Shown here one piece after another: positions 16,586 through 25,150 of a stretch of DNA of 64,000 nt. The stretch comes from Nocardioides speluncae. Lineage in GTDB: Bacteria; Actinomycetota; Actinomycetes; Propionibacteriales; Nocardioidaceae. The notes under the pieces are model-generated. The model had not been told where the DNA came from and searched no databases. It was given only the letters and a program-made list of their open reading frames with translations. Both the position numbers and the translations under genes were made by a program. Numbering within the stretch: position 1 is the stretch's first letter; each line of letters opens with the position of its first letter. The stretch lies in contig NZ_QEOO01000038.1 in NCBI RefSeq assembly GCF_003121585.1, forward strand, positions 1 to 64,000, written 5' to 3'.

Positions 16586-17800
16586 CTACTTCAGCTCGCC
16601 CGATGTCAGGCCCAGGACCCGGCGAGCGACGATCAGCTGCTGGATCTGCTGGGTGCCCTCGAAGATGTCGAGGATCTTGGAGTCGCGAGCCCACTTCTCC
16701 AGCAGCTCGCCCTCGGAGTACCCGAGGGTGCCGCAGAGCTCGACACAGCTCAGGGTGATGTCCGAGCCGACCCGGCCGGCCTTCGCCTTGGCCATCGAGG
16801 CCTCCAGCGAGTTCGGCTTGCGGTTGTCGGCCATCCACGCCGACTGCATCATCAGCAGCTGAGCGGCCTCCCAGTCGGCCTCCATCTGCAGGAACTTCGC
16901 GGCGGCCGCCGACTGAACCTGGGCGGGCCGGTCGTAGTCGACCTCGACCCCGGCCTTGGCCAGCAGCTCTCGGGTCAGGTCGAGCGAGGCCCGCGCGGTG
17001 CCGACGGCCATCGCGGCCACCAGCGGACGGGTGTTGTCGAAGGTGGCCATCGCGCCGGCGAAGCCCTGCTTGACGTCGATCTCCGGCGAGCCGAGGAGGT
17101 TCTCGGCCGGCACCCGGCAGTCGGTGAACAGGATGACCGCGGTGTCGGACGCGCGGATGCCGAGCTTGTGCTCGAGCCGCTCGACCTTCATGCCCGGCGT
17201 GCCCTTCTCGACCACGAACGACTTGATCGCCGCCCGGCCGAGTGACTTGTCGAGGGTCGCCCAGACGACCACGCTGTCGGCCCGCTCGCCCGAGGTGACG
17301 AAGATCTTCTCGCCGTTGAGGACGTAGTGGTCGCCGTCGAGCTTCGCGGTGGTGGTGATGGCGGCCGAGTCCGAGCCGAACGACGGCTCGGTGATCGCCA
17401 TCGCCGCCCAGGTGCCCTGGAACCGCTTCAGCTGCTCCTCTGTCGCGACCGAGGCGATCGCGGAGTTGCCGAGGCCCTGGCGCGGCATGGTCAGCATCAG
17501 GCCGGTGTCGCCCCAGCACATCTCGGCGACCGAAAGCACCGAGGCGAGGTTGGCGCCATTCTTGACCTTGCCGTCGTCGCCGCCGTTCTCGTCGCGGCGT
17601 ACGCCGGCCGCACCGGCGCCCTCCGCCGCACCGGACTCGGAGAGCCCGTCGATCATCGCGGCGAGCATGTCGAGCTCCTTGGGGTACTCGTGCTCGGCGG
17701 CGTCGTACTTGCGGGAGATCGGGCGCAGCATGTTGGCCGCGGTCTGGTGCGCCTGCTCGATGAGTGCGCGATGCTTCTTGGGGGTTTCGAGATTGATCAT
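16586..17800 (-). CDS. Acyl-CoA dehydrogenase
   Basis: FAD-dependent oxidation of an acyl-CoA to the enoyl-CoA in beta-oxidation, 404 residues. The N-terminal helices, the FAD/substrate region (GDTGLMLTMPRQGLGNS, then MAITEPSFGSDSAAITTTAK), the beta domain (YVLNGEKIFVTSGERAD) and the C-terminal helix bundle (ELCGTLGYSEGELLEKW, DIFEGTQQIQQLIVARR) are all complete. The catalytic base usually lies in the last helix bundle; here ELCG...LGYSEGELLE supplies the expected glutamate position. ATG at 17800 has GGAG 8 bases upstream. It follows a second acyl-CoA dehydrogenase (29 bases gap), and the two may act as partners. Ends beside a strong terminator. Confidence 0.92.
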   Translation of the reverse strand: MINLETPKKHRALIEQAHQTAANMLRPISRKYDAAEHEYPKELDMLAAMIDGLSESGAAEGAGAAGVRRDENGGDDGKVKNGANLASVLSVAEMCWGDTGLMLTMPRQGLGNSAIASVATEEQLKRFQGTWAAMAITEPSFGSDSAAITTTAKLDGDHYVLNGEKIFVTSGERADSVVVWATLDKSLGRAAIKSFVVEKGTPGMKVERLEHKLGIRASDTAVILFTDCRVPAENLLGSPEIDVKQGFAGAMATFDNTRPLVAAMAVGTARASLDLTRELLAKAGVEVDYDRPAQVQSAAAAKFLQMEADWEAAQLLMMQSAWMADNRKPNSLEASMAKAKAGRVGSDITLSCVELCGTLGYSEGELLEKWARDSKILDIFEGTQQIQQLIVARRVLGLTSGELK

Positions 17801-17829
17801 GATCGTGTCTCCGGGTCGTGAGCCGAGGC

Positions 17830-19194
17830 TCAGACCAGGACCGCTCCTTCCGCGAGGCCGATCGCACGCAGGTCGCGGTACCACCGCTCGACCGGGTGCT
17901 CCTTGACGAATCCGTGGCCGCCGAGCAGCTGGACGCCGTCGTTGCCGATCTTCATGCCCTTGTCGGCACACAGCCGCCGGGCCAGCGCGACCTCGCGGCT
18001 GTAGTCCAGCCCCTGCGCGGCGCGGGACGCGGCCTTGTAGGTGACCAGCCGCATCGACTGCAGCTCGATCGCGATGTCGGCGACCATGAACGCCACCGCC
18101 TGGCGGTGGCTGATCGGCTCACCGAACGCGTGCCGCTCGTTGACGTACGGCGTGACGTAGTCGAGGACCGCCTGGGCGGTGCCGACCGCGAGTGCGCACC
18201 AGGCGAGTCGCGACAGCCGCACGCACTCGGTGTACGTCGAACCGTCGGTCTCGCCGAGTACCGCCTCGGCCGGGACCTTGACGTCCTTGAGCTTCAGCTT
18301 GGTCAGGCCGGCGGCGCGGACGCCCATCGCCGGGTCGGCCTCGATGTGAAGGCCCTCGGCGCTGGACTCGACGAGGAACAGCACCGGCTTGCCCTCGAGC
18401 TCGGCGCCGACCACGAACAGCTCCGCCTCGGCGCCGCGCGGCACCAGCGACTTCACGCCGTTCAGCACGAAGCCGCCGTCGCGGCGGGTCGCGGTGGTGG
18501 CCGGCGACAGCGCGTCGAAGAGCACCGTCGGCTCGGACAGCGCGAGCGCGGCGGCCGGCACGTCGCTGCCGGTGAAGGCCGGCAGGTAGGTCTGCTGCTG
18601 CTCGTCGGTGCCCCACAGCGACAGTGCGGTGGCAACGGCGCCGGGAGCCAGTGTCGCGACGGCCAGGCCCAGGTCGCCCTTCGCGAGCGCCTCGGCAACC
18701 AGCGTGCCGGCCATCGCCGAGCGCGCCTCGGAGACGCCGCCGAGCGACTCCGGCACCCCGAGGATCGGCAGCCCGATCTCCAGGCTGGACTCGAGCAGCT
18801 CCTTGGGCGCCGCGCACTCGTCGTCGGCAGCGGCCGCTGCGGGCCGGACCACGTCGGTGGCGAACTCGGTGACCACGTCGACGAGCATCTGCTCGTCCTC
18901 GGTGGGCGTCAGATCGAAGATGCCGCGGCCGTCGGCACTCGGTACCCGGACTCCGGCGGCACCGCGCTTGCCTCGCTTCTCGAACGTCCGGCTCGCGGCG
19001 CCGATCGCCTTGAAGCCGGACCTGGTGGCGGTGTAGACGGCCTGCTCGGCCGGCTTGCGGAGCCGCATCCGGTCCAGCAGCTCGCTCTGGGCGACTCGGT
19101 TGAGGGCGGCGACCGCGAACCCGATCGGGTCCCGGCTCTCCGACGACGGCAGGCCGTGCCGGCCGCCGGGCTTGAAGGTTCGCGTCAAAGACAT
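17830..19194 (-). CDS. Acyl-CoA dehydrogenase, large N-terminal extension
   Basis: 454 residues; a second acyl-CoA dehydrogenase immediately upstream of the first. The first 90 residues form an unusual basic N-terminal region (PGGRHGLPSSESRDPIGF, RTFEKRGKRGAAGVRVPS) before the acyl-CoA dehydrogenase fold proper begins (LTPTEDEQMLVDVVTEFATD). The middle part (ALALSEPTVLFDAL, FVLNGVKSLVPRGAEAELF) and C-terminal helices (RHAFGEPISHRQAVAFMVAD, GVQLLGGHGFVKEHPVERWYRDLRAIGLAEG) are complete. The final segment has the GGxGFVxExPVERxYRD motif of the family. Such paired acyl-CoA dehydrogenases often form heteromers in mycobacterial lipid metabolism. ATG at 19194, with a palindrome 8 bases upstream. 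Confidence 0.9.
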   Translation of the reverse strand: MSLTRTFKPGGRHGLPSSESRDPIGFAVAALNRVAQSELLDRMRLRKPAEQAVYTATRSGFKAIGAASRTFEKRGKRGAAGVRVPSADGRGIFDLTPTEDEQMLVDVVTEFATDVVRPAAAAADDECAAPKELLESSLEIGLPILGVPESLGGVSEARSAMAGTLVAEALAKGDLGLAVATLAPGAVATALSLWGTDEQQQTYLPAFTGSDVPAAALALSEPTVLFDALSPATTATRRDGGFVLNGVKSLVPRGAEAELFVVGAELEGKPVLFLVESSAEGLHIEADPAMGVRAAGLTKLKLKDVKVPAEAVLGETDGSTYTECVRLSRLAWCALAVGTAQAVLDYVTPYVNERHAFGEPISHRQAVAFMVADIAIELQSMRLVTYKAASRAAQGLDYSREVALARRLCADKGMKIGNDGVQLLGGHGFVKEHPVERWYRDLRAIGLAEGAVLV

Positions 19195-19202
19195 GCGCTA
19201 AA

Positions 19203-19219
19203 TGTAACTGGGAGTTACA
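19203..19219. promoter_or_regulatory. Perfect palindrome (TGTAACT-GGG-AGTTACA), operator of the acyl-CoA dehydrogenase operon
   Basis: Seven-base inverted arms with a 3-base spacer, eight bases before the acyl-CoA dehydrogenase start codon. The spacing and symmetry fit a TetR-type repressor operator at a leaderless or near-leaderless promoter. No TetR gene is adjacent, so the regulator would be elsewhere. Confidence 0.6.
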
Positions 19220-19342
19220 CACAGTGCCACACCTGGTTGGCGTGGCGCGGGTCACGGGCGCGTGTGGCCCGCTGTCCGCACCGCGGGGCGACTGGGCGCG
19301 CGCGGCCCACGCGTGGCCTCGGTTCCGAACGCATACCTCGGA

Positions 19343-19386
19343 TGTCCGAATTTGTACGTACGGGCCTGTCCGTACAAATTCGGACA
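19343..19386. repeat. Perfect 16-bp-arm palindrome, divergent intergenic region
   Basis: TGTCCGAATTTGTACG at 19343-19358 is exactly repeated in inverted orientation at 19371-19386, separated by 12 bases. The arms are far more AT-rich than the surroundings. A second, nested stem (GTACGG...CCGTAC) is possible. It lies between the divergent acyl-CoA dehydrogenase and P-loop kinase genes, so it is not a simple terminator; it may be a repetitive palindromic element or a regulator site. Confidence 0.75.
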
Positions 19387-19476
19387 CTGGCCACCGGACG
19401 CCGCCAGCTGACCAGGTTCGGAACTCTGTCGGAAACACAGGTGTGCGCGGCTGTCGCAAGCCCTACGTTGACATGC

Positions 19477-19971
19477 GTGAGCCGGGTGATCTTCATGTGC
19501 GGGCCGTCGGGGTCAGGCAAGACGACGTACGCCAAGCGATTGGAACGCGACGGGATGGTCAGGCTGTCCTTCGACACCGAGATGTGGGAGCGCGGGATCT
19601 TGTTGGTGCCGCTGCCGCAGGACGTTCGGGATGAGATCGAGGCGGACCTGCGCGCCCGGCTCCTGGAGCTCGTCGCCACCGTGCGGGACGTCGTCCTGGA
19701 CTTCTCGTTCTGGTCACGCCGGATGCGCGACGACTACCGCCGGTTGCTGGAGCCGACCGGCGTGGTGCCGGAGACCATCTTCGTCGCGACCGACCGCGAG
19801 ACGGTTCTGGAGCGAGTACGAGCCAGGCGTGGGAGCCATCCGGACGACTTCGTGCTCAGCGACGAGCTGGCCGCCCAGTACTTCGACCACTTCGAAGTAC
19901 CGACCGCCGAAGAGGGTCCACTCACTGTGATCGCCAGTAGCCCCGCGAACTCGTCAGACTCGCGCCACTAG
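19477..19971 (+). CDS. P-loop ATP-binding kinase (zeta/AAA_33-like)
   Basis: A 164-residue soluble nucleotide-binding protein. It starts VSRVIFMCGPSGSGKTTYAK with a Walker A, then FDTEMWERGILLVPLP and DVVLDFSFWSRRMRDDYRR (a LID-like arginine region), VFVATDRETVLERVRARR-type segment. This resembles the small kinase domain that begins the broken kinase/LLM fusion at 15 kb, and AAA_33-type kinases in general; the phosphate acceptor is unknown. GTG at 19477 chosen because the Walker A needs only 11 residues ahead of it. The stop is 11 bases before the peptide deformylase start. Confidence 0.75.
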   Translation: MSRVIFMCGPSGSGKTTYAKRLERDGMVRLSFDTEMWERGILLVPLPQDVRDEIEADLRARLLELVATVRDVVLDFSFWSRRMRDDYRRLLEPTGVVPETIFVATDRETVLERVRARRGSHPDDFVLSDELAAQYFDHFEVPTAEEGPLTVIASSPANSSDSRH

Positions 19972-19982
19972 GATCGCTGACT

Positions 19983-20600
19983 GTGTCTGACTCCACCGCC
20001 ACGCCGAGCCCGATTGCGCCGTACGGCCCACTTCCCGAGGGCGGCCAGGTCCGGCCGGTCACCCGCTGGGGCACACCGGTGATGCACCGCCCGCAGCAGC
20101 AGGTGACGTCGTACGACGAGGACCTGCGGCAGCTGGCCGCGGACATGGTCGTGACGATGTACGCCGCCGAGGGCGTCGGGCTGGCGGCCTGCCAGGTCGG
20201 CGAGGACTTCGCGATGTTCGTCTTCGACTGCCCCAACGCCGCCGGACAGTCGGTGGTCGGCGTGGTCTGCAACCCGGTGCTGACGCTGCCCGAGGGCCGG
20301 GACCGCCAGCTCGACGAGGACGACGAGGGCTGCCTGTCCTTCCCCGGCGCCTACGTCGAGTGCGCTCGCCCGGACTTCGCCCGCGTGGACGGCTTCGGCC
20401 TGGACGGCCAGCCGGTCAGCTTCGAGGGCGACGGCCTGCTGGCGCGCTGCCTGCAGCATGAGACCGACCACACGGTCGGGACGGTGTTCGGCGACCGGCT
20501 GCCGACCAAGCTGCGCAAGAAGCTCGGCAAGCTGCACGACAAGGCGGCCCCGGACTACCCACTGGGCTGGCCGGCCGAGCAGTCCGAGCAGGTCGAGTGA
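19983..20600 (+). CDS. def: Peptide deformylase
   Basis: Removes the formyl group from N-terminal formylmethionine of new proteins. 205 residues with the three family motifs: GVGLAACQ (residues 64-71), EGCLS (115-119) and QHETDH (158-163), whose cysteine and two histidines bind the metal and whose glutamate is catalytic. The N-terminal 30 residues and the C-terminal charged tail are extra compared with minimal deformylases. GTG start. The next gene overlaps the stop (GTGA). Confidence 0.95.
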   Translation: MSDSTATPSPIAPYGPLPEGGQVRPVTRWGTPVMHRPQQQVTSYDEDLRQLAADMVVTMYAAEGVGLAACQVGEDFAMFVFDCPNAAGQSVVGVVCNPVLTLPEGRDRQLDEDDEGCLSFPGAYVECARPDFARVDGFGLDGQPVSFEGDGLLARCLQHETDHTVGTVFGDRLPTKLRKKLGKLHDKAAPDYPLGWPAEQSEQVE

Positions 20601-21127
20601 CCGAGCCCGACATCCGCATCGTCCAGCTCGACCACGCCACCCTGGCCGCGCTCGCCGACGGCGACCTGGCGCGCGCTCGGCAGACGTCGCCGGTCGAGCT
20701 CACGCCGTACCTCGCATCCGAGGAACGCCGCAGCACCTGGGCCCGCCGCGCCCGCCAGTTGGTCGAGACGCCCGTGGACGCAGACTGGGTCACCGGCGTG
20801 GTCCGCGACGAGGCCGCCGGCCTGACGATTGGTGGGGCCGGATTCCACGCGGCGCCGGACGAGGACGGCATGGTCGAGGTCGGGTACGGCGTGGATCCGG
20901 CGTACCGGGGCCGGGGGTACGGTCACGCGATCCTCGCCCACCTGATCGAGCGCGCCCGCCGCGAGCCCGCCGTGCACGTGGTCCGCACCAGCATCCGCCC
21001 CGACAACGCGGCCTCGCTCGCGGTCATCGCTCGCTACGACTTCGTCGAGATCGGTGAGGAGTGGGACGAGGAGGACGGGCTGGAGATCGTGCGGGAACTT
21101 AACCTCCAGCACGCGCCGAACGCTTAG
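20597..21127 (+). CDS. GNAT-family N-acetyltransferase
   Basis: 176 residues with the acetyl-CoA site EVGYGVDPAYRGRGYGHAI and the C-terminal strand pattern typical of GNAT enzymes (VVRTSIRPDNAASLAVIARYDFVEIG). The acceptor is unknown. GTG start overlapping the deformylase stop, so translated with it. A link to N-terminal protein processing is possible but not shown. Confidence 0.8.
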   Translation: MTEPDIRIVQLDHATLAALADGDLARARQTSPVELTPYLASEERRSTWARRARQLVETPVDADWVTGVVRDEAAGLTIGGAGFHAAPDEDGMVEVGYGVDPAYRGRGYGHAILAHLIERARREPAVHVVRTSIRPDNAASLAVIARYDFVEIGEEWDEEDGLEIVRELNLQHAPNA

Positions 21128-21277
21128 ATCGTCCGTTTCGCCCGCAAATTGCGTGGCATATACCGGGCATGGCGAGACTCCGCCACCGGGCCGGTGTGGC
21201 CTGGCCCACTGCCGTGAGGCAGGCTTTGCGGCTATGTGCCGGTGGCCCCCGCCACCCGCGATTTCTCGAGGAGAACG
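21128..21277 (+). promoter_or_regulatory. Leader and promoter region of the secreted subtilase
   Basis: 150 bases before the subtilase gene. TTGCGT at 21149-21154 followed by GGCATATACC could serve as a promoter, and a GC-rich leader with several short complementary segments runs to the ribosome site GAGGAG at 21268. I see no recognisable riboswitch. Confidence 0.35.
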
Positions 21278-24200
21278 ATGTCGACACGCATGCCGGGCCG
21301 CCTCCTGGCCCTGGCCATCTCGGGTGGGCTGCTCGCCACCGCCGCGACCGCTACCACCGCGTTCGCCGAGGAGACCCCTGACCAGAAGGTCAGCGTGGTC
21401 CCCGGCAACGAGCTGGACGCGCATGATCTGGAGCTGCTGGCGGACGCCCGGCAGGCGAAACAGCACTGGGTGACGATGATGCTGGCGGCCGACGACGGCC
21501 AGGCGGACGCCATCGAGGAGAAGGTCCGCAGCCTCGGTGGCACGGTCGGCTTCCGCGACGAAAAGATCGGCTACCTCCGGGCCACTCTGCCGATCGGCAA
21601 GGTCGCGGCCGCGGCCGAGCTGCGCGGCGTACTCGCGAGCGACCTGGCCGAGACCCTGGTCGTGCCGCAGCCGGCCGACCTCTCCCGCAAGCCCCGCAAG
21701 GCGGGCACCTACCCCGGCCCGGACGCAACCACGCCGGACGCGAACCCGTACATGCCGACCCAGGACATGGGTGCGGTGACCTTCAAGACCGCGCACCCGA
21801 AGTACGACGGTCGCGGCGTGACCATCGGCGTACTCGACAGCGGGGTCGACCCGGAGCACGAGGCACTCGCCACGACCACGACCGGTGAGGACAAGCTCGT
21901 CGACTGGTTCCCGTCGACGGACCCGGTCCGGCACCTGTACGCCGGCGGCGACGCCTCCTGGCGGATCATGCTGACCGAGGTGCAAGGCCCCGAGTTCACG
22001 CTCCAGGACAACACCACCTGGAAGGCGCCGGCGGGCACCTACAAGATCAACCGCTTCAACGAGTCCTCCACGCGTGCCGGTGACTGGGCGGGCGACGTCA
22101 ACCGCGACGGCGACACCACCGACCGCTGGGGCGTGCTCTACGACCCCGAGACCCACGACATCTGGGTCGACAGCGACCAGGACTTCGACTTCACCGACGA
22201 GGTCAAGCAGCGGCCGTTCGCCGAGGAGCGGCAGGTCGGTCACTTCGGAGTCGACAACCCGGACACCCCGAAGGTGATCGAGTCGACGCCGTTCGTGGTC
22301 AGCTTCCGTGAGGACGTCGACACCACGGTGCTCGACGACACGGAGATCACCAAGGCCGACTTCGTCAACATCGGCATCCAGGACGGCTCGCACGGCACTC
22401 ACGTCGCCGGCATCGCGGCTGGGCACAAGCTGTTCGGCGGCACGATGAACGGTGTCGCCCCCGGCGCGAAGGTCGTCTCCGGCCGCGCCTGCTGGGGTGC
22501 CGGCTGCGAGAACTACGCGCTCGTCGAGGGCATGGTCGACATGGTGGCGAACCACGGCGTGGACGTGGTCAACATGTCCATCGGAGGCCTGGACGCCCTC
22601 AACGACGGCGCCGACGCACGCGACCTGCTCTACGACCGGATCATCGACGAGTACGCCGTCCAGCTGTTCATCTCGGCCGGCAACAGCGGTCCGGGCCTGA
22701 ACACCGTCGGCTCGCCGTCGACCTCGACCAGCACGGTCAGCGTCGGCTCCTCGATCACCAAGCAGACCTGGGCGGCTAACTACGGCTCCGAGGTCAGCGC
22801 CGCCACCGCACTGCACAACTACTCCTCGCGCGGCCCGCGCGAGGACGGCGGCCAGAAGCCGAACATCATCGCGCCCGGCTCGGCGATCTCGTCGGTCGCA
22901 CCGCAGTTCGGCGAGACCTCGGTGCCGGAGGCCGGCTACCCGCTGCCGCCGGGCTACGCCCACTTCAACGGCACCTCGATGGCCTCGCCTCAGGCTGCCG
23001 GTGGTGCGGCGCTGCTGCTGTCGGCGAGCTTCGACAAGGGCATCGCGGTCACCCCGAAGCAGCTCCGGACCTCGATCTACAGCTCGGCCAAGAAGGTCGG
23101 CGCGCTGAAGGCACACGAGCAGGGCTACGGCCTGTTCGACGTACCGGCCGCGTGGGCGCTGCTGAAGAAGCAGCCCGAGACCAACGAGTACCAGGTCTCC
23201 GCTCCGGTGTGTACGCCGATCAGCGAGCACCTCGCCACCCCGCACAAGGGCACCGGCATCTACAACCGCTGCGCCGCCGGCGCGGGCGGCCAGACCATCG
23301 GCAAGGCGAAGTCGTACCGGGTCAAGATCACCCGCACCTCCGGCCGGTCCGGCACCGTCGCTCACACCCTGAAGTGGTCGGGCAACGACGGCACCTTCAC
23401 CGCGCCGAGCAAGGTCCGCCTTCCGAAGGACAAGGCGGTCACGATCACGATCAAGGCGAAGGCCAGGTCCGGCGGCGTCCACTCCGGGCTGCTCCGGCTC
23501 GACGACCCGAAGACCAAGGGCCTGGACGGCTCGGTGCTGTCGACCGTGGTCGTCGCGACCAACGTCAAGGCGCCGTCGTTCGGCACCACCGTCAACGGCA
23601 AGGTCGAGCGGAACCGGACCAAGTCGTATTTCATCAATGTTCCGGAGGGCGCCAAGACCCTGCAGGTCAACCTGGGCGGGCTGGCAACCAAGAGCCAGAC
23701 CCGGTTCGTCGCGATCGACCCGCTCGGCCTGGTCCGCGACAGCACGTCGTCGCTGAACTGCTACTCGAGCTTCAGCGACCCGAACGTCTGCAAGCCGAGC
23801 GAGCGCGACTACGCCGACCCGATGCCCGGGATCTGGGAGTTCGAGGTGGAGAGCCGCCGTACCTCGCCGTTCCTCAGCAACCCGTACCGGCTCACGCTCC
23901 AGGTCCAGGGTCTCACCGTCGACCCGGCCTCCCAGGAGATCGACAGCGTCAAGGCCGACGAGCCGACGCCGCTGACATGGAACGTCACCAACGACTTCGG
24001 CTCGGTCAGGCTGGTGCCGACCGGCGGTGACCTCGGCAGCGCCAAGACCGACCGGCCGAGCATCGGGCAGGACGCGACCCAGGAGTACGACGTGGAGGTC
24101 CCGGCCGGCGCGTCGCGGCTCGATGTCAAGATCGGCAACACCAGCGACCTCGGCGCCGACCTCGACCTGGTCGTCCTCAAGGACGGCGAGGAGGTCGCGA

Positions 24201-24532
24201 GCGACGCCGACGGCGACTCCGAGGAGGCGGTGAGCATCGCCTCGCCGGATGCCGGCACCTACACCGTGCAGGTGATCGGCTACGCGGTCCCGGCCGGTAC
24301 GACCGAGTACGACTACCTCGACGCCTTCCTGTCACCCGGCCTCGGCTCGCTGACGATCGACACTCAGCCGACCCAGCTCGCCTCAGGCCAGAAGCTCGAG
24401 GTCACCGGCACCCTCACTGCCAAGGCGGCACCCGCGGAGGGCCGTCAGCTGTTCGGCTCACTGCGCGCGCTCAGCGGTGACGAGGGGCTGCTCGGCACCG
24501 GCGACGTGCTGGTCAAGGCGGTCACGCAGTAG
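21278..24532 (+). CDS. Secreted subtilisin-family serine protease (S8, TPPII/pyrolysin-like architecture)
   Basis: A 1084-residue secreted peptidase. A signal peptide (GRLLALAISGGLLATAATAT, then TAFAEETPDQ) is followed by a propeptide-like region and a S8 domain with the Asp (VLDSGVD, about residue 187), His (DGSHGTHVAG, about 372), Asn (SAGNSGPG) and Ser (FNGTSMASPQ, about 567). The insertion of some 180 residues between Asp and His resembles tripeptidyl-peptidase II and pyrolysin relatives. Beyond the catalytic domain come two beta-rich domains; the last (about 880-1000) looks like a PPC domain. A cysteine pair (RACWGAGCENYA) sits near the active site. The start at MSTRMPGRLLAL has GAGGAG upstream; the longer frame is not needed. 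A strong terminator follows. Confidence 0.9.
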   Translation: MSTRMPGRLLALAISGGLLATAATATTAFAEETPDQKVSVVPGNELDAHDLELLADARQAKQHWVTMMLAADDGQADAIEEKVRSLGGTVGFRDEKIGYLRATLPIGKVAAAAELRGVLASDLAETLVVPQPADLSRKPRKAGTYPGPDATTPDANPYMPTQDMGAVTFKTAHPKYDGRGVTIGVLDSGVDPEHEALATTTTGEDKLVDWFPSTDPVRHLYAGGDASWRIMLTEVQGPEFTLQDNTTWKAPAGTYKINRFNESSTRAGDWAGDVNRDGDTTDRWGVLYDPETHDIWVDSDQDFDFTDEVKQRPFAEERQVGHFGVDNPDTPKVIESTPFVVSFREDVDTTVLDDTEITKADFVNIGIQDGSHGTHVAGIAAGHKLFGGTMNGVAPGAKVVSGRACWGAGCENYALVEGMVDMVANHGVDVVNMSIGGLDALNDGADARDLLYDRIIDEYAVQLFISAGNSGPGLNTVGSPSTSTSTVSVGSSITKQTWAANYGSEVSAATALHNYSSRGPREDGGQKPNIIAPGSAISSVAPQFGETSVPEAGYPLPPGYAHFNGTSMASPQAAGGAALLLSASFDKGIAVTPKQLRTSIYSSAKKVGALKAHEQGYGLFDVPAAWALLKKQPETNEYQVSAPVCTPISEHLATPHKGTGIYNRCAAGAGGQTIGKAKSYRVKITRTSGRSGTVAHTLKWSGNDGTFTAPSKVRLPKDKAVTITIKAKARSGGVHSGLLRLDDPKTKGLDGSVLSTVVVATNVKAPSFGTTVNGKVERNRTKSYFINVPEGAKTLQVNLGGLATKSQTRFVAIDPLGLVRDSTSSLNCYSSFSDPNVCKPSERDYADPMPGIWEFEVESRRTSPFLSNPYRLTLQVQGLTVDPASQEIDSVKADEPTPLTWNVTNDFGSVRLVPTGGDLGSAKTDRPSIGQDATQEYDVEVPAGASRLDVKIGNTSDLGADLDLVVLKDGEEVASDADGDSEEAVSIASPDAGTYTVQVIGYAVPAGTTEYDYLDAFLSPGLGSLTIDTQPTQLASGQKLEVTGTLTAKAAPAEGRQLFGSLRALSGDEGLLGTGDVLVKAVTQ

Positions 24533-24544
24533 CTGCTGCTCACC

Positions 24545-24579
24545 ACGAGGCCCCGCGAGCACGGCTCGCGGGGCCTCGT
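24545..24579 (+). terminator. Terminator hairpin after the subtilase
   Basis: Perfect 16-base stem (24545-24560 with 24564-24579) around a 3-base loop, thirteen bases after the stop codon. It lies between convergent genes and can act for both. Confidence 0.85.
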
Positions 24580-24583
24580 CGTG

Positions 24584-25099
24584 TCACTGCGGGTCGTCGG
24601 CCGCCTCCGAGGACACGACCTTGGTCACCTGGAACGGGATGCCCTGCATACAAGTGCCCATCAGGTCCGGCTGGGCCACGCCCTCCACGACGACCTTCGC
24701 CCCGAGGTGGCTGCGGTGCAGCCCGCTCAGCTGGTAGGTCTCGCCGCCGACCGTCATCACGACGCAGCCGGACTCGACGCCCTCGGTCGGCACCCCGGAG
24801 AGCCGCTGCTTGAACTTGCCAACGGTCGGGTCATCGGTCGGCTGGGTCTCGGGCGGCGGCATCGGCGTGACCTCGGTCGGCGGCGGGTTGCCGGCGGACG
24901 GCGACCCACTCGGCGGCGGCTTGGTCGGTGGAGTAGTGGAGGCCGGGTCGGACGGCGCGGCCGACGTGGACTCGTCGGAGGGTGTGGTGGACGGCTCGTC
25001 GCTCGACTCGTCCGACCCGCCACAAGCGGTCATCGACAGGGCCACCAGGGCGGCAGCCGCGATCCGGACTGGGAATGAGTGCACACGAGAGAGTCTCAT
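24584..25099 (-). CDS. Putative lipoprotein with a long disordered linker
   Basis: 171 residues. The N-terminus is a lipoprotein signal (RIAAAALVALSMTAC), followed by about 80 residues of Ser/Thr/Pro/Asp-rich linker (TTPPTKPPPSGSPSAGNPPP) and a compact C-terminal domain with two cysteines (ESGCVVMTV, MGTCMQGIPFQVTKV) that could form a disulfide. It would be tethered to the outside face of the membrane. Function unknown. Convergent with the subtilase and sharing its terminator. Confidence 0.75.
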   Translation of the reverse strand: MRLSRVHSFPVRIAAAALVALSMTACGGSDESSDEPSTTPSDESTSAAPSDPASTTPPTKPPPSGSPSAGNPPPTEVTPMPPPETQPTDDPTVGKFKQRLSGVPTEGVESGCVVMTVGGETYQLSGLHRSHLGAKVVVEGVAQPDLMGTCMQGIPFQVTKVVSSEAADDPQ

Positions 25100-25150
25100 G
25101 TTTGGTAGGACGGGACCCGGCATGGCCGCGTTCCCATCTGGACGGGATGG

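Noticed and set aside
17818..19476. N-terminal extension of the 19.5-kb P-loop kinase frame reaching back to 17818
   Set aside because: It is antisense to the second acyl-CoA dehydrogenase. The kinase domain itself starts at the GTG at 19477.
21128..21277. Possible riboswitch before the subtilase gene
   Set aside because: Short complementary segments are present but no conserved aptamer core that I can recognise (checked by eye against cobalamin, glycine and c-di-AMP patterns).
20555..23482. A 975-codon open frame on the minus strand opposite the deformylase, GNAT and subtilase
   Set aside because: Shadow of high-GC coding: the + strand genes have clear catalytic motifs, ribosome sites and a signal peptide, while the minus frame is Arg/Val/Asp-rich and has no recognisable domain.
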